DNA from: Croceimicrobium hydrocarbonivorans
Lineage (GTDB): Bacteria; Bacteroidota; Bacteroidia; Flavobacteriales; Schleiferiaceae
Direction: 5' to 3'
Assembly: GCF_014524565.1 (NCBI RefSeq)
Contig: NZ_CP060139.1
Span: 372,001 to 436,000 of the forward strand
Length of the DNA stretch: 64,000 nt
Shown: in pieces, positions 8,958 through 17,468 of the stretch
Numbering within the stretch: position 1 is the stretch's first letter
Layout of the letters: each line of letters starts with the position of its first letter
Notes under the pieces: model-generated
Told to the model about the DNA's origin: nothing
Database searches by the model: none
The model's input: only the letters and a program-made list of their open reading frames with translations
Made by a program: the position numbers and the translations under genes

Positions 8958-8994
8958 CAAAACTAGAATGGATATATCATAAGTTTTTATTTAT
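8958..8994. promoter_or_regulatory. Candidate dab promoter -7 element and LysR-type dyad
   Basis: On the minus strand TAGTTTTG (8965-8958) fits the Bacteroidota -7 consensus TAnnTTTG, 22 bp upstream of the dabB start. No TTTG -33 element lies at the right distance. The position is instead occupied by an AT-rich imperfect dyad (ATAA at 8979-8982, TTAT at 8987-8990 and 8991-8994), compatible with the T-N11-A type of LysR site. A promoter that needs an activator would look like this. The match is weak because the region is AT-rich. Confidence 0.4.
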
Positions 8995-9023
8995 ATTTCG
9001 AATGTCAATCATAAAAGCATTTT

Positions 9024-9932
9024 ATGAACTATACTTTGAATCAGATTCGGGTATACCTCAAAATTGTTGAGACCGAGAGCATTACTAAGGCTGCAGAAGA
9101 GCTTTATATGACCCAACCTGCAGTGTCGATTCAGCTGAAAAATTTCCAGGATCAATTTGAAGTTCCGCTTACTGAATTGATTGGTAGGAAACTGCATATC
9201 ACCGAATTTGGTTATGAGATTGCGGAGATTGCAGAAAAAGCATTTTTAGAACTGGAAAACCTCAGGTTCAAAACCTTAGAGTTTAAAGGTCTACTATCAG
9301 GGAAGCTTAAAATCTCCTCCGCCTCCACCGGTAAATATGTGATTCCCTTTTTCCTGAGCGAATTCCTTCAAACTGCGCCTGGCATTAATTTGGTATTGGA
9401 CGTAACTAATAAAAGTCGGGTGCTAGAAAGCTTAAAGCAAAATGAAATTGACTTTGCTATAGTTTCGGTAATTCCCAAAGATCTGGAGGTAGAGGAAGAA
9501 AAACTGGTGGAAAACAAGCTCTTTCTGGTAAGCGATGGCAAGGGAAATCCTAAAAAGAAGCCTTTGATATTTCGGGAAGAAGGATCAGCAACCCGCCAGG
9601 AAATGGAGCGCTATTTTCAACAGCATGGCAGCAAGGATCGCAAGAAACTGGAGCTCACCTCTAATGAGGCGGTAAAGCAAGCGGTGGTGGCGGGTTTGGG
9701 AAATTCCATCGTACCCTTAATCGGGATTAAGAACGAATTATTGAACCAGTCGATACATATTGTTCCACGGCGTGGCTTACCCCTTAAGACCGACTGGCGT
9801 TTGATTTGGCTTAAAAGCAAGCGGTTATCCCCTGTGGCCCAGGCCTATCTCGACTATATACGGGAACACAAAGAGGAGATTATCGAAAAGCATTTTAAAT
9901 GGTATGAGGACTTTGAGGGAGAGATCAGTTGA
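9024..9932 (+). CDS. LysR-family transcriptional regulator of the dab operon
   Basis: The 302-residue protein has an N-terminal winged helix-turn-helix (about 1-62, containing ESITKAAEELYMTQPAVSIQLK) and a LysR substrate-binding domain (about 90-295). It is divergent from dabB with an 88-bp intergenic region, the classic arrangement of a LysR activator and its target. By analogy with CbbR-type regulators of carbon assimilation it may sense a metabolite of low-CO2 stress. That is inference. The 3' end overlaps the convergent T9SS-cargo gene by 8 bp. Confidence 0.9.
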   Translation: MNYTLNQIRVYLKIVETESITKAAEELYMTQPAVSIQLKNFQDQFEVPLTELIGRKLHITEFGYEIAEIAEKAFLELENLRFKTLEFKGLLSGKLKISSASTGKYVIPFFLSEFLQTAPGINLVLDVTNKSRVLESLKQNEIDFAIVSVIPKDLEVEEEKLVENKLFLVSDGKGNPKKKPLIFREEGSATRQEMERYFQQHGSKDRKKLELTSNEAVKQAVVAGLGNSIVPLIGIKNELLNQSIHIVPRRGLPLKTDWRLIWLKSKRLSPVAQAYLDYIREHKEEIIEKHFKWYEDFEGEIS

Positions 9933-11553
9933 GAAAAAGATTCTTGCTAATCTGGCGGCCATCTCCAAAACGAATGATAATAGTATACATACCATGCAGC
10001 TCAGACCCCAGCTGAAAAGCTCCAGTAGCAGCTCTTTTCAGATTATGCTCAATTATACGCCCTGAGAAATCGACAAGATCTAATTGATAATTGCAATCTA
10101 CCGATTCAAAACCTCCCAATTTGAAGCTTCCCTCTGTGGGGTTTGGGTACAAATAAACAGTTTGTGCCGATGGAATATCGCAAGGACTATCATCTAGTTT
10201 CAACCAGGGATGATTTCCATTTCTATCTATTTGATTTACGGAGTAATAACCAGGACTCGATGATCTAGCACAAGTAAAGTAAACAGTCCCATCCTCAGCT
10301 AAGATGGGGTTTAAGAAAGATTTATTCCCGTAAGATGAGGCTGCTATTTTTGCTCGATAATGCAGAACTAAATGGTTATTATATAGATTTATTTCAAAGC
10401 CTTCGTAGAGCTTATGGTCAATATCCGATCGATAGATTGTACTCTTGGAAAGAAGAAAGTGATTTTCGGAATGTGCCACTTCGATTCCCGGTAATAAGGT
10501 ATCACCAGATGGATTTAAAAAGTATTCACTTTTAAACTCAATAGCTCCAATTCTTGTCAGGCTAGCATCAAAAACATCTAGTTTCCGCAAAGCTTCAGTT
10601 GGACTATACACTTTAATAATTCGATCCTGAACAAGCCAATCTGACCTTCCTTCAGCATGCGCCACATATATATTGGCACTGCTCTCCGCTGAAAAACGAA
10701 ACTTGAATTGACTAATCTGATTTAGGTCATCGCTATTTGCCAGAATATGGTAATAATACCGGTCCTCTGTTAAGGAGTCGAGAACCAGAAAAGTACAATA
10801 GGTGGTATCCATATAAGTCTCAGCATTCAGGATTTGAATATAAGGATGACCAATCTGATCCATATTTAACAAGCTATTTAGCTCTATTTGTCTTATTGTC
10901 TTTCCTGTGTTCAGGCTTATGCAATACAAACTATCAAATGCACTTGCTCCTGCTTTCCAAAACCATTGTAAAAGCTGACCATTTTCCTCGAATGAATCAG
11001 CGAAAGGCCTAAGCTGGTTGGAGCTTTGCCAAAGGATTTGTTCTTGATCCATGTCAAATACAGCAAAGGCATATAGATCGGGGCTACCGATTTCCCAAGC
11101 CTTCTGCTCCAAATAAAGCAGTTTATCTTCCTTGCTAAAGAAAATAGGTTCAAGACTATAGGAAGCGGTACTAGGAAAGAGCAAGGGTAAACTGTTGAGC
11201 GCTATGCTATCCCCGCTTTCAGAATCCAAAATTGACCAATACCCACGAGATGTAGAGGGATTACTAAATCTTGATACAGATTTCCCGTAACAGACCAAAC
11301 TATCCCCATTTAATAGGCTGAGCCGAATACTTTCACTACCGGAATTAAATTGACGATCAATGGTTTCTGAAAATAGATGATTGACAGTCCATTGAGCTTT
11401 TAGCTGAGTAGAACATATCAAGAATAAAATGAGCGCATAAAAGGCAAGGCTCCTTCCATTTTTTAAAGAATCGATTAAAATCAAAGGACCCTTATGATTT
11501 TTCAACTTGACTATAATTGCTCCAGTCAGCAAGGTAGGATTTATGAGTAGCAA
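9925..11553 (-). CDS. Secreted protein with type IX secretion C-terminal sorting domain
   Basis: The 542-residue protein ends in a type A T9SS sorting domain of about 75 residues. It opens with VYLYPNPTEGSF, contains LDLVDFSGRII and ends with MYTIIIRFGDGRQISKNLFLN. A hydrophobic segment (LAFYALILFLICSTQLKAQ, about 36-54) is the signal sequence. It is preceded by an unusually long 35-residue stretch with no other ATG, so the true start may be a non-ATG codon further in. The middle region looks like beta-rich repeat or propeller sequence without an identifiable domain. The product should be exported by T9SS and attached to the cell surface or released. Confidence 0.8.
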   Translation of the reverse strand: MLLINPTLLTGAIIVKLKNHKGPLILIDSLKNGRSLAFYALILFLICSTQLKAQWTVNHLFSETIDRQFNSGSESIRLSLLNGDSLVCYGKSVSRFSNPSTSRGYWSILDSESGDSIALNSLPLLFPSTASYSLEPIFFSKEDKLLYLEQKAWEIGSPDLYAFAVFDMDQEQILWQSSNQLRPFADSFEENGQLLQWFWKAGASAFDSLYCISLNTGKTIRQIELNSLLNMDQIGHPYIQILNAETYMDTTYCTFLVLDSLTEDRYYYHILANSDDLNQISQFKFRFSAESSANIYVAHAEGRSDWLVQDRIIKVYSPTEALRKLDVFDASLTRIGAIEFKSEYFLNPSGDTLLPGIEVAHSENHFLLSKSTIYRSDIDHKLYEGFEINLYNNHLVLHYRAKIAASSYGNKSFLNPILAEDGTVYFTCARSSSPGYYSVNQIDRNGNHPWLKLDDSPCDIPSAQTVYLYPNPTEGSFKLGGFESVDCNYQLDLVDFSGRIIEHNLKRAATGAFQLGSELHGMYTIIIRFGDGRQISKNLFLN

Positions 11554-11702
11554 TGAACATCACAAACATCCTATAAACTATTTAAGCTAGGATCTGTACA
11601 CTGAATATGATTGCTGTTTGACCTATATGTTGGAAAATGAAGAGGAGATTTTTCACTTCGAAGATCTAGCCTAAATCAATCCTTAAATTTGATCAAGCCT
11701 AC

Positions 11703-12152
11703 TTAGTTCGATTTCAACTGGTATAAAGCAATCGCCTCTTTGAGCTCCCTTTTGGAGCGCCTGCCAGCCTGATATCCTAATAGCACTCCTACTCCTCCTA
11801 AAGCAAAATTAATCCCGGCTCTTAAGGGAGTACTTGCATGATTAATAGCATCATGAAATCCATCGCTATCTTCAGGCTTATACTGATTGTACTCAACTAT
11901 TGCGGCAATACCTCCTAATAATAATACACCCGCGATAGAATAGTCTACGATAGACCAGGTTTTACTTCTCCTTGAGCTTCTGGCCAATAGATAGATATCA
12001 GAATCTTTAATTTCCGTGTGCAAGAGATAGTTCCGTATCTCACGACTGGAATAATTTTCCAAATTTAGATTCTCAGCCTCAATAGGAGTGTATTGAGCCT
12101 GAAGGTTTAGGCTGCTTAAAAGCAGAATCAAAGGAAGAACTACAGATTTCAT
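11703..12152 (-). CDS. Exported or membrane protein of unknown function
   Basis: The 149-residue protein has a signal peptide (MKSVVLPLILLLSSLNLQAQ) and a short polar region. Two hydrophobic segments follow (about 73-90, SIAGVLLLGGIAAIVEY, and about 112-128, AGINFALGGVGVLLGYQAG), then a basic RRSKRELKE tail. The glycine-rich helices resemble small Bacteroidota membrane proteins of unknown role. The gene stands alone, with 150 bp to the T9SS-cargo gene. Confidence 0.65.
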   Translation of the reverse strand: MKSVVLPLILLLSSLNLQAQYTPIEAENLNLENYSSREIRNYLLHTEIKDSDIYLLARSSRRSKTWSIVDYSIAGVLLLGGIAAIVEYNQYKPEDSDGFHDAINHASTPLRAGINFALGGVGVLLGYQAGRRSKRELKEAIALYQLKSN

Positions 12153-12235
12153 TAAGGTTTATTTAGCTTAACAATTGAAGTCTAAATATACCTTTACCTT
12201 GAATTTCACCAATCCCTAATTTGTATTCGGCTTCT

Positions 12236-13357
12236 TTAATCCACTGCATACAGCTTTTCCATCTGCCCTTTCACTACATTCTCCGGAGTAATCTTCATTA
12301 TAGATTTTAAAAGAAACTGCCCCCAGGGTTTATGCACCAATTGCCCGAAGCGCCAGGAATTATTAACCACATAATCCACTTTGGCTCGGCGTTGGGCCTC
12401 AAATTCCTGAAATGCTGCCCTCAAGTTTGGGCTTCTCTTATGGATAAGTTGAGCCAGGTAATAGGCATCCTCAATTCCCTGACAAGCCCCCTGCCCCATA
12501 TTAGGAGTAGTGGCATGGGCAGCATCACCTATTAAGCAAGCCCGATCTTTATGCCAGCTATCCAAACGTTTTAAATCGGCTAGTTCTGTGCTATGTACAA
12601 AGTCGGTTGCGCGGATAATTTGATTGACCACAGGATCAAAATCTGCATACATTTCTTGGAGGCTGTCGATACTAATTTCCGCCGGTGAAATTTCAGTATT
12701 AAGCACGGCGAAGAAGTAAACCTGATCTTCGGATATATGGGAAAAGCCAAAGCGCCTTTTAGGCCCCCAAAGCTCTTTGCCTTCCTTTCGCAATGCTTCG
12801 GGTAGGCGAATATGAGCAATGCCTCGGGCACAAATCTGATGACTTTGGCGGTATTCGGAGGCAAAGCCTAAACTTTGACGAAGCTTGGATTTGATGCCGT
12901 CCGCGCCAATAATCCAATCGGCTTTGCGCTTGGCATTCTCAAACTGAATTTCAATCTGATCGCCTTGCTGTTTATGGCTGAGATAAGGCATGCCCAGTTC
13001 CACCTTAGCCACTGCTTTTACTTTCTCTAAAAGTATGGCTTGCAATCTGGCGCGGTGAATGGCCACAGTTTGATTGCCAAAACGATCGGCCACCACATTG
13101 GAGTCCACCTCTTTTACCGCTTTTAAATTGGGATAGGCGATTTCCATTTTGTTGAGCACAAATCCCGCCTTCAGAATCTCATCTTCTATTCCCAACCTCT
13201 GCAATACCCGCAAGGCATTGGGCTGCAACCAAAGACCGGCTCCAACTTCTGATAAATCCTCTGCCCTTTCGTAAACAGTCGACTGTATGCCTAGCTTTGC
13301 TAAGGCCAAGGACATGCTTAATCCGCTTATGCCTCCACCGATAATGGCTATTTCCAT
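12236..13357 (-). CDS. FAD-dependent monooxygenase (aromatic hydroxylase-like, UbiH/TetX superfamily)
   Basis: The 373-residue protein has all three flavin-monooxygenase signatures: GGGISG near residues 7-12 for the FAD ADP moiety, the DG motif (WIIGADGIKSKLR, about 155-168), and the GD motif (CLIGDAAHATTPNMGQGACQGIEDA, about 280-304). Such enzymes hydroxylate aromatic or polycyclic substrates with NAD(P)H and O2 in the cytoplasm. The substrate is not evident. It is divergent from a TetR regulator and separated from it by tandem operator-like repeats, so the enzyme is probably induced by its substrate. This suggests detoxification or antibiotic inactivation rather than ubiquinone synthesis. 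Confidence 0.9.
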   Translation of the reverse strand: MEIAIIGGGISGLSMSLALAKLGIQSTVYERAEDLSEVGAGLWLQPNALRVLQRLGIEDEILKAGFVLNKMEIAYPNLKAVKEVDSNVVADRFGNQTVAIHRARLQAILLEKVKAVAKVELGMPYLSHKQQGDQIEIQFENAKRKADWIIGADGIKSKLRQSLGFASEYRQSHQICARGIAHIRLPEALRKEGKELWGPKRRFGFSHISEDQVYFFAVLNTEISPAEISIDSLQEMYADFDPVVNQIIRATDFVHSTELADLKRLDSWHKDRACLIGDAAHATTPNMGQGACQGIEDAYYLAQLIHKRSPNLRAAFQEFEAQRRAKVDYVVNNSWRFGQLVHKPWGQFLLKSIMKITPENVVKGQMEKLYAVD

Positions 13358-13370
13358 TGGAATCGTAATT

Positions 13371-13407
13371 TTAGGTCAAATTTACTAAATTAGGTCAAGT
13401 GTACTAA
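13371..13407. promoter_or_regulatory. Two tandem operator-like 18-bp repeats between the monooxygenase and tetR
   Basis: TTAGGTCAAATTTACTAA and TTAGGTCAAGTGTACTAA stand one bp apart and match at 16 of 18 positions (19-bp period). Each begins with TTAG and ends with CTAA, so each is also a partial dyad. They fill most of the 56-bp gap between the two divergent start codons. This is the expected position for TetR operators controlling both genes. Confidence 0.7.
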
Positions 13408-13413
13408 TATTTC

Positions 13414-14025
13414 ATGAAGACAAAAGAGCGCATTTTAGCTAAAGCTTTAGAACTATTTAATTCTGAAGGCCTTAAAGAAGTTACTCTACGCAAGATTGCG
13501 GTAGCTCTGGAGATTAGTCAGGGTAATTTGAACTACCATTTCAAAACCAAAGGCGAATTAATAGCGGCCCTTTACTTCGATTTGGTAGCGCATATGGACC
13601 GTGAAATGGAAAAGATTGTCCAGGACCAGGCCCTCCTACCCCTAATTTATGAGAGCTCCTGGGTATCGATGAAAACCCTTTACGACTATCGCTTCATCAC
13701 CAAGGATCTTTATGCGGTGCTGGACGCTGACCCCGAATTAAAGAAACATTATTTGGGTCTGCAAGGATTGCGCAAGCAACAATATATGCAGCTCTTTAGC
13801 CATATGATCCAACAAGGCCTCATGCGCCCCGAAGAATTTGAAGGTGAATACCTGGGCCTCTATGAACGCATGAATATCCTAGGCGACAATTGGATCAATG
13901 CCTCCATCCTCTTTAAAGGCAAAGATCAGGCGGTAGTGAAGCATTACCATCGCTTGCTTTTTGAAATGGTTTATCCTTATTTAACTGAGGAGGGGAAGAA
14001 GGGCTATGGTGGATTGATGGATTAA
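13414..14025 (+). CDS. TetR-family transcriptional regulator
   Basis: The 203-residue protein has an N-terminal TetR helix-turn-helix (about 1-48: KERILAKALELFNSEGLKEVTLRKIAVALEISQGNLNYHF, reading continuous but quoted in part) and a helical ligand-binding C-terminal domain. The start ATG is 6 bp after the second operator-like repeat, so bound repressor would also block its own transcription. The likely target is the divergent flavin monooxygenase, with a ligand that is a substrate or product of that enzyme. The gene is the last one left of the putative tRNA-associated island. Confidence 0.88.
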   Translation: MKTKERILAKALELFNSEGLKEVTLRKIAVALEISQGNLNYHFKTKGELIAALYFDLVAHMDREMEKIVQDQALLPLIYESSWVSMKTLYDYRFITKDLYAVLDADPELKKHYLGLQGLRKQQYMQLFSHMIQQGLMRPEEFEGEYLGLYERMNILGDNWINASILFKGKDQAVVKHYHRLLFEMVYPYLTEEGKKGYGGLMD

Positions 14026-14452
14026 GATTTTCTTTTCATCTAATTGGATTTGAAGCGATAAATCTGTGGTTCTGCAGCATAGCAAATAACATACTTTCAT
14101 TTCTTACTACTATTTAATATAGATTATACTAGAGCAATCAGGTCATAGTATAGACAACAAAGACGAATAATCAGCACATGGTGTACCCTTCAAGTTACAA
14201 TCGAGCGTGCACGTAGTTATAAATAAAAAATCCCTTCTGATTACACTGGAAGGGATTTATGCGCTCGTAACAGAATTCGAACCTGTGACCGTCTGCTTAG
14301 AAAGCACAAAGCAGACAGTTCTTCACTTGCATTTTACTGTAAAACAGTAGTTTAAAATTGAAAAAGGTTCGGTCAGTCACTTATTATTAACAGTACGATT
14401 AACTGGGATTAAAACATACCCTATTGACTTTTTAGTTTGTTCAAACGGACGA
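14026..14452. other. Gene-free stretch holding a tRNA 3'-half remnant
   Basis: No credible gene is seen. The first 200 bp are AT-rich without structure I can name. The middle holds the decayed tRNA-Arg 3' half and its terminator (separate entry). The remaining 150 bp up to the fic stop are AT-rich. A hairpin (GTCTGCTT at 14291-14298, AAGCAGAC at 14308-14315) overlaps the edge of the remnant. Confidence 0.6.
14225..14302 (-). pseudogene. Decayed 3' half of tRNA-Arg plus terminator; candidate att site
   Basis: Read on the minus strand, this 78-nt segment aligns without gaps to the 3' half and terminator of the intact tRNA-Arg(UCU) at 23861-23937. The match begins with TTCTAAGCAGACGG, inside the anticodon loop. 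It is 31/32 identical through the anticodon stem, variable region and T-arm. It is degraded in the acceptor strand and again preserves AATCCCTTCC and GGGATTTTT of the terminator stem. Beyond the anticodon loop towards the 5' half there is no similarity. This is the shape left at the distal junction when an element recombines in a tRNA anticodon loop. Confidence 0.75.
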
Positions 14453-15580
14453 CTATTCAGTCATAAATAAAGAAAGATAATCATCAAAAACATACTTCTG
14501 CGGCTTTGAATCACCCCATTTTTTCAATATACCAATTCTCTCAAGGCTATCAACAAGCTTATAAGAAGCCGGTCTTGACAATCCGATGATCTCAGTTACC
14601 TCAGAAACTTCTACAATTGGCTTGACATACAAATATTCTACAACTTTTTGTGCATTTTCGGCCCTTCCTCGTAGAGTGTTAATTTTTTCACTGACTGTTC
14701 TATTCAAATTCAGAATTCCCTCTAAGGTGCCAATTGATGTTTTAGCAGTTTCTATGATTCCTGCTAAAAAAAATGTAATCCAAGCCTGCAAGTCACCAGA
14801 CTTCCTTACCAGCATTAGTTTTTCATAATATTCTAGCTTGTGCCTTTCGAAAAAGTCTGATAAATACAATAGCGGTTTTTCCAACACCTTCTGTTGAACT
14901 AGATATAAAGTGATTAACAGCCGCCCTACTCTACCGTTCCCATCTAAAAAAGGGTGTATTGTTTCAAATTGATAATGGATTAATGCTACTTTGACAAGAG
15001 GGTGTAAATTAGTTTCATCACTATTTGCAAATTTTTCTAAATCACCCATTAAGCCTGCTATTTCAATATGCGGAGGAGGCACAAATGACGCAGAGCTAAT
15101 TCCCATCCCCCCTATCCAATTCTGACTTCTACGAAACTCTCCCGGTTCTTTTCTTGCACCCCTCACCCCTTGTAAAATACTTTTATGTGCAATCTTTATT
15201 AATCTGCTGGAGATTGGGAGTTTTTTCAAGTGCTCAATTGCTAAATTCATGGCCTCAACATAATTTTGCACTTCCCGCCAATCATCCCTTCTTTCATCCC
15301 GAATCTGATTCTGTGATTGGACTGCTTCAGGCAGGTCTGTGTTGGTGCCTTCAATTTTACTTGATTTTGTAGCTTCCTTAACTACATGTAGCCTAATGAA
15401 TAAATCGATATTTGGGACAAACTTTGAAAACATATCGAGCTTACCTACAAGATTTGAAGCTTCAGCTAATAGATTGGCTAAATTTGTATCCTTCATTTCC
15501 CATCTCCTATCAATTTCAGAGGGTTTGAAGTAATGATAGGTTCCTTCATTGATAAAGTACCCTTGGTGAAATTGGTCCAT
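14453..15580 (-). CDS. Fic/DOC family protein (AMP transferase-like)
   Basis: The 375-residue protein has a complete Fic motif, HPFLDGNGRVGR at 209-220, with catalytic H209 and the nucleotide-binding GNGR. An inhibitory-helix motif (S73-xxx-E77-G78) in the N-terminal Fic_N region marks it as the class with an N-terminal autoinhibitory glutamate. A C-terminal winged-helix-like domain (about 300-370, EVSEVTEIIGLSRPASYKLVDSLERIGIL) suggests DNA binding or self-regulation. Such proteins transfer AMP or other nucleotides onto targets. The targets here are unknown. It is the outermost island gene, on the same strand as all other island genes. Confidence 0.9.
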   Translation of the reverse strand: MDQFHQGYFINEGTYHYFKPSEIDRRWEMKDTNLANLLAEASNLVGKLDMFSKFVPNIDLFIRLHVVKEATKSSKIEGTNTDLPEAVQSQNQIRDERRDDWREVQNYVEAMNLAIEHLKKLPISSRLIKIAHKSILQGVRGARKEPGEFRRSQNWIGGMGISSASFVPPPHIEIAGLMGDLEKFANSDETNLHPLVKVALIHYQFETIHPFLDGNGRVGRLLITLYLVQQKVLEKPLLYLSDFFERHKLEYYEKLMLVRKSGDLQAWITFFLAGIIETAKTSIGTLEGILNLNRTVSEKINTLRGRAENAQKVVEYLYVKPIVEVSEVTEIIGLSRPASYKLVDSLERIGILKKWGDSKPQKYVFDDYLSLFMTE

Positions 15581-15764
15581 ATTAACAGCAATATTATAGA
15601 GAAGTTAACAAAACAGGCGATTTGGTTAACAGAATCCAGCCATTGTTAATCAAAACCGCGGAATAGTTTACAAAACTAGTTGAGCTGTATAATAAATCCC
15701 AAGTTTGGTATAAAACTATTTAGATTGAACAACTATCACCACAGGTACATCGAAGTTATAGTGA

Positions 15765-17039
15765 CTACTTAAACCTCCTGAAAGCCTGTACAAACTGGTA
15801 GTAGCCGTAGCCTACGAATAATCGAGCAAAGAAGTCAAGTATATATACGAAGGCATTGGTCTCAAATACAAAGCTTGATAATCCATCATACAAATCCAGC
15901 TTATGCAGCGGATTTAATAATCCGATAAACAACATTGTATATTCATCACCGGTCAGCCACCGTCCTTCAAACTGTCCAGAAATAAGAATTAGCACGAAGA
16001 AAACCACAACCACAACTAAAGTAAAAACAACTGCTCGAAGCCAAGATGTTTTATGACGATTACTAATGCTGTTTAAGCCCAAAATCAAATAATCCTGCAA
16101 AGTCCTTAATTTAATTCTCCATTTTGCCCAATCACCTCCCTTAAACTTTACCCAAGTAGCATTTTGCTTTGCTCTCGCTTCAAATTGTCCATACTTACTT
16201 GCTTCATAAGGATCGCCATTTTCTAAGGAAAGCTTCTTTATTACTCTAAATGTTTCTTGAAATTGCACTGTTGAAATACTATAATCATAATCTACATTAC
16301 TAGCAAACAACTTATTTTCAGAACTGTAGTTTACAGAAAAAGACAAATCATTCTCTAAAAATGCCAATCCATTATTAAATATTGATGAATACAGGTCAAA
16401 CCCTTTTAAAAATCTAACCTCTATGATACTTACATGTTCATTAAATGAACTGCCGCGAAGTAGTAAGTTATGGCAGAATACAGTCTCAGTTACTGAAAAC
16501 ACTCCCTCAATTGCGGAATTAAATACAACAGAAGGTTCATTAAAATTACAACCATGAATTTTTAAAACACCTCTTATTTTTACTGAAATCAATTCAAAAG
16601 GTCCTGAAAAATCACATCGGGCGATTTGCCCCCCATCAAAGACCACTCCTATCAACTTGAAATTGGAACCGAATTTCGTATCAAAACATTTTAAATCAAC
16701 TGAAGACTTATGATCATCACCAAAGGAAAATATAGTTAAACCTAGTTTAATGTTACATCTAAAAAACGTCAACCTCAAACTAATTGAAGTATTTTGATCA
16801 AAAACTAATTCACCTTCAATGTGAAGGTCTTTAAAGTCTGCATAATTCAGATTACAACCATAGAAGCAGATATCTCCAAAATACTCTCCGGACACCCGAA
16901 CAGCTAAGTCCGTATAATCCGCTATTATTATTTCTACCGGGTCTCTCGTGCTAAATTTGTGTACGAGTCGAAGCGGCTGGTCTTTTTCTTCAGGTTTAAG
17001 ACTTAGTAGCTCTCTTAAATTAAGAACCTTCCTTGGCAT
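15765..17039 (-). CDS. Pentapeptide-repeat-like protein with C-terminal membrane helices
   Basis: The 424-residue protein has a long N-terminal region (about 25-245) of irregular five-residue periodicity (for example YADFKDLHIEG, FNEPSVVFNSAIEG, LRGSSFNEHVSI) of the right-handed quadrilateral beta-helix kind. A linker follows, then two or three hydrophobic segments (about 330-355 and 385-415) separated by a region with the loop GLLNPLHKL. The architecture recalls bacterial proteins that combine pentapeptide repeats with an ion-channel-like C-terminus. No function is assignable. It is AT-rich relative to the window flanks, in line with island DNA. Confidence 0.65.
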   Translation of the reverse strand: MPRKVLNLRELLSLKPEEKDQPLRLVHKFSTRDPVEIIIADYTDLAVRVSGEYFGDICFYGCNLNYADFKDLHIEGELVFDQNTSISLRLTFFRCNIKLGLTIFSFGDDHKSSVDLKCFDTKFGSNFKLIGVVFDGGQIARCDFSGPFELISVKIRGVLKIHGCNFNEPSVVFNSAIEGVFSVTETVFCHNLLLRGSSFNEHVSIIEVRFLKGFDLYSSIFNNGLAFLENDLSFSVNYSSENKLFASNVDYDYSISTVQFQETFRVIKKLSLENGDPYEASKYGQFEARAKQNATWVKFKGGDWAKWRIKLRTLQDYLILGLNSISNRHKTSWLRAVVFTLVVVVVFFVLILISGQFEGRWLTGDEYTMLFIGLLNPLHKLDLYDGLSSFVFETNAFVYILDFFARLFVGYGYYQFVQAFRRFK

Positions 17040-17468
17040 TAAAAAGCTTTAATCGTTATCCCCATCCCCAATTCATATCCACTTTAAACAGGTAACAAGC
17101 ATATTGTATCCAATTAACAGAACAACTTAAACCATCTCACGATCCCGCAACCTCAATAGGCATATCCTTCAACTGACTTTCTGATATGCATCTCAAAGGC
17201 CTTGAGATGCACATAAAGGGTTTTCGGTAAATCCTTAAGATCTGAATTCAATCATCTACCAGAGGTTTTCAAATTCAAATTCCGGGTAAGGAGAATTGAT
17301 ATTTACATAATAGTCGAAACAAGAAATTCAAGGATTTCTCAAACCTAAAGACCTTCCATATCAGTTGCAAGGGGAAAATTCTCCATTTTTTTATCAGAAA
17401 ATCCCTTTAGCTAGTCCTTCATCAAAATACTCGGAATGAATTTGCAACCTGATCCTAAATAGACTTAT
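17040..17468. other. Gene-free stretch with one perfect hairpin
   Basis: I see no gene in these 429 bp. The only clear structure is a 10-bp perfect inverted repeat (TGCATCTCAA at 17187-17196, TTGAGATGCA at 17202-17211) around AGGCC, without a T-run on either strand. It is therefore not a normal intrinsic terminator. Confidence 0.6.
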
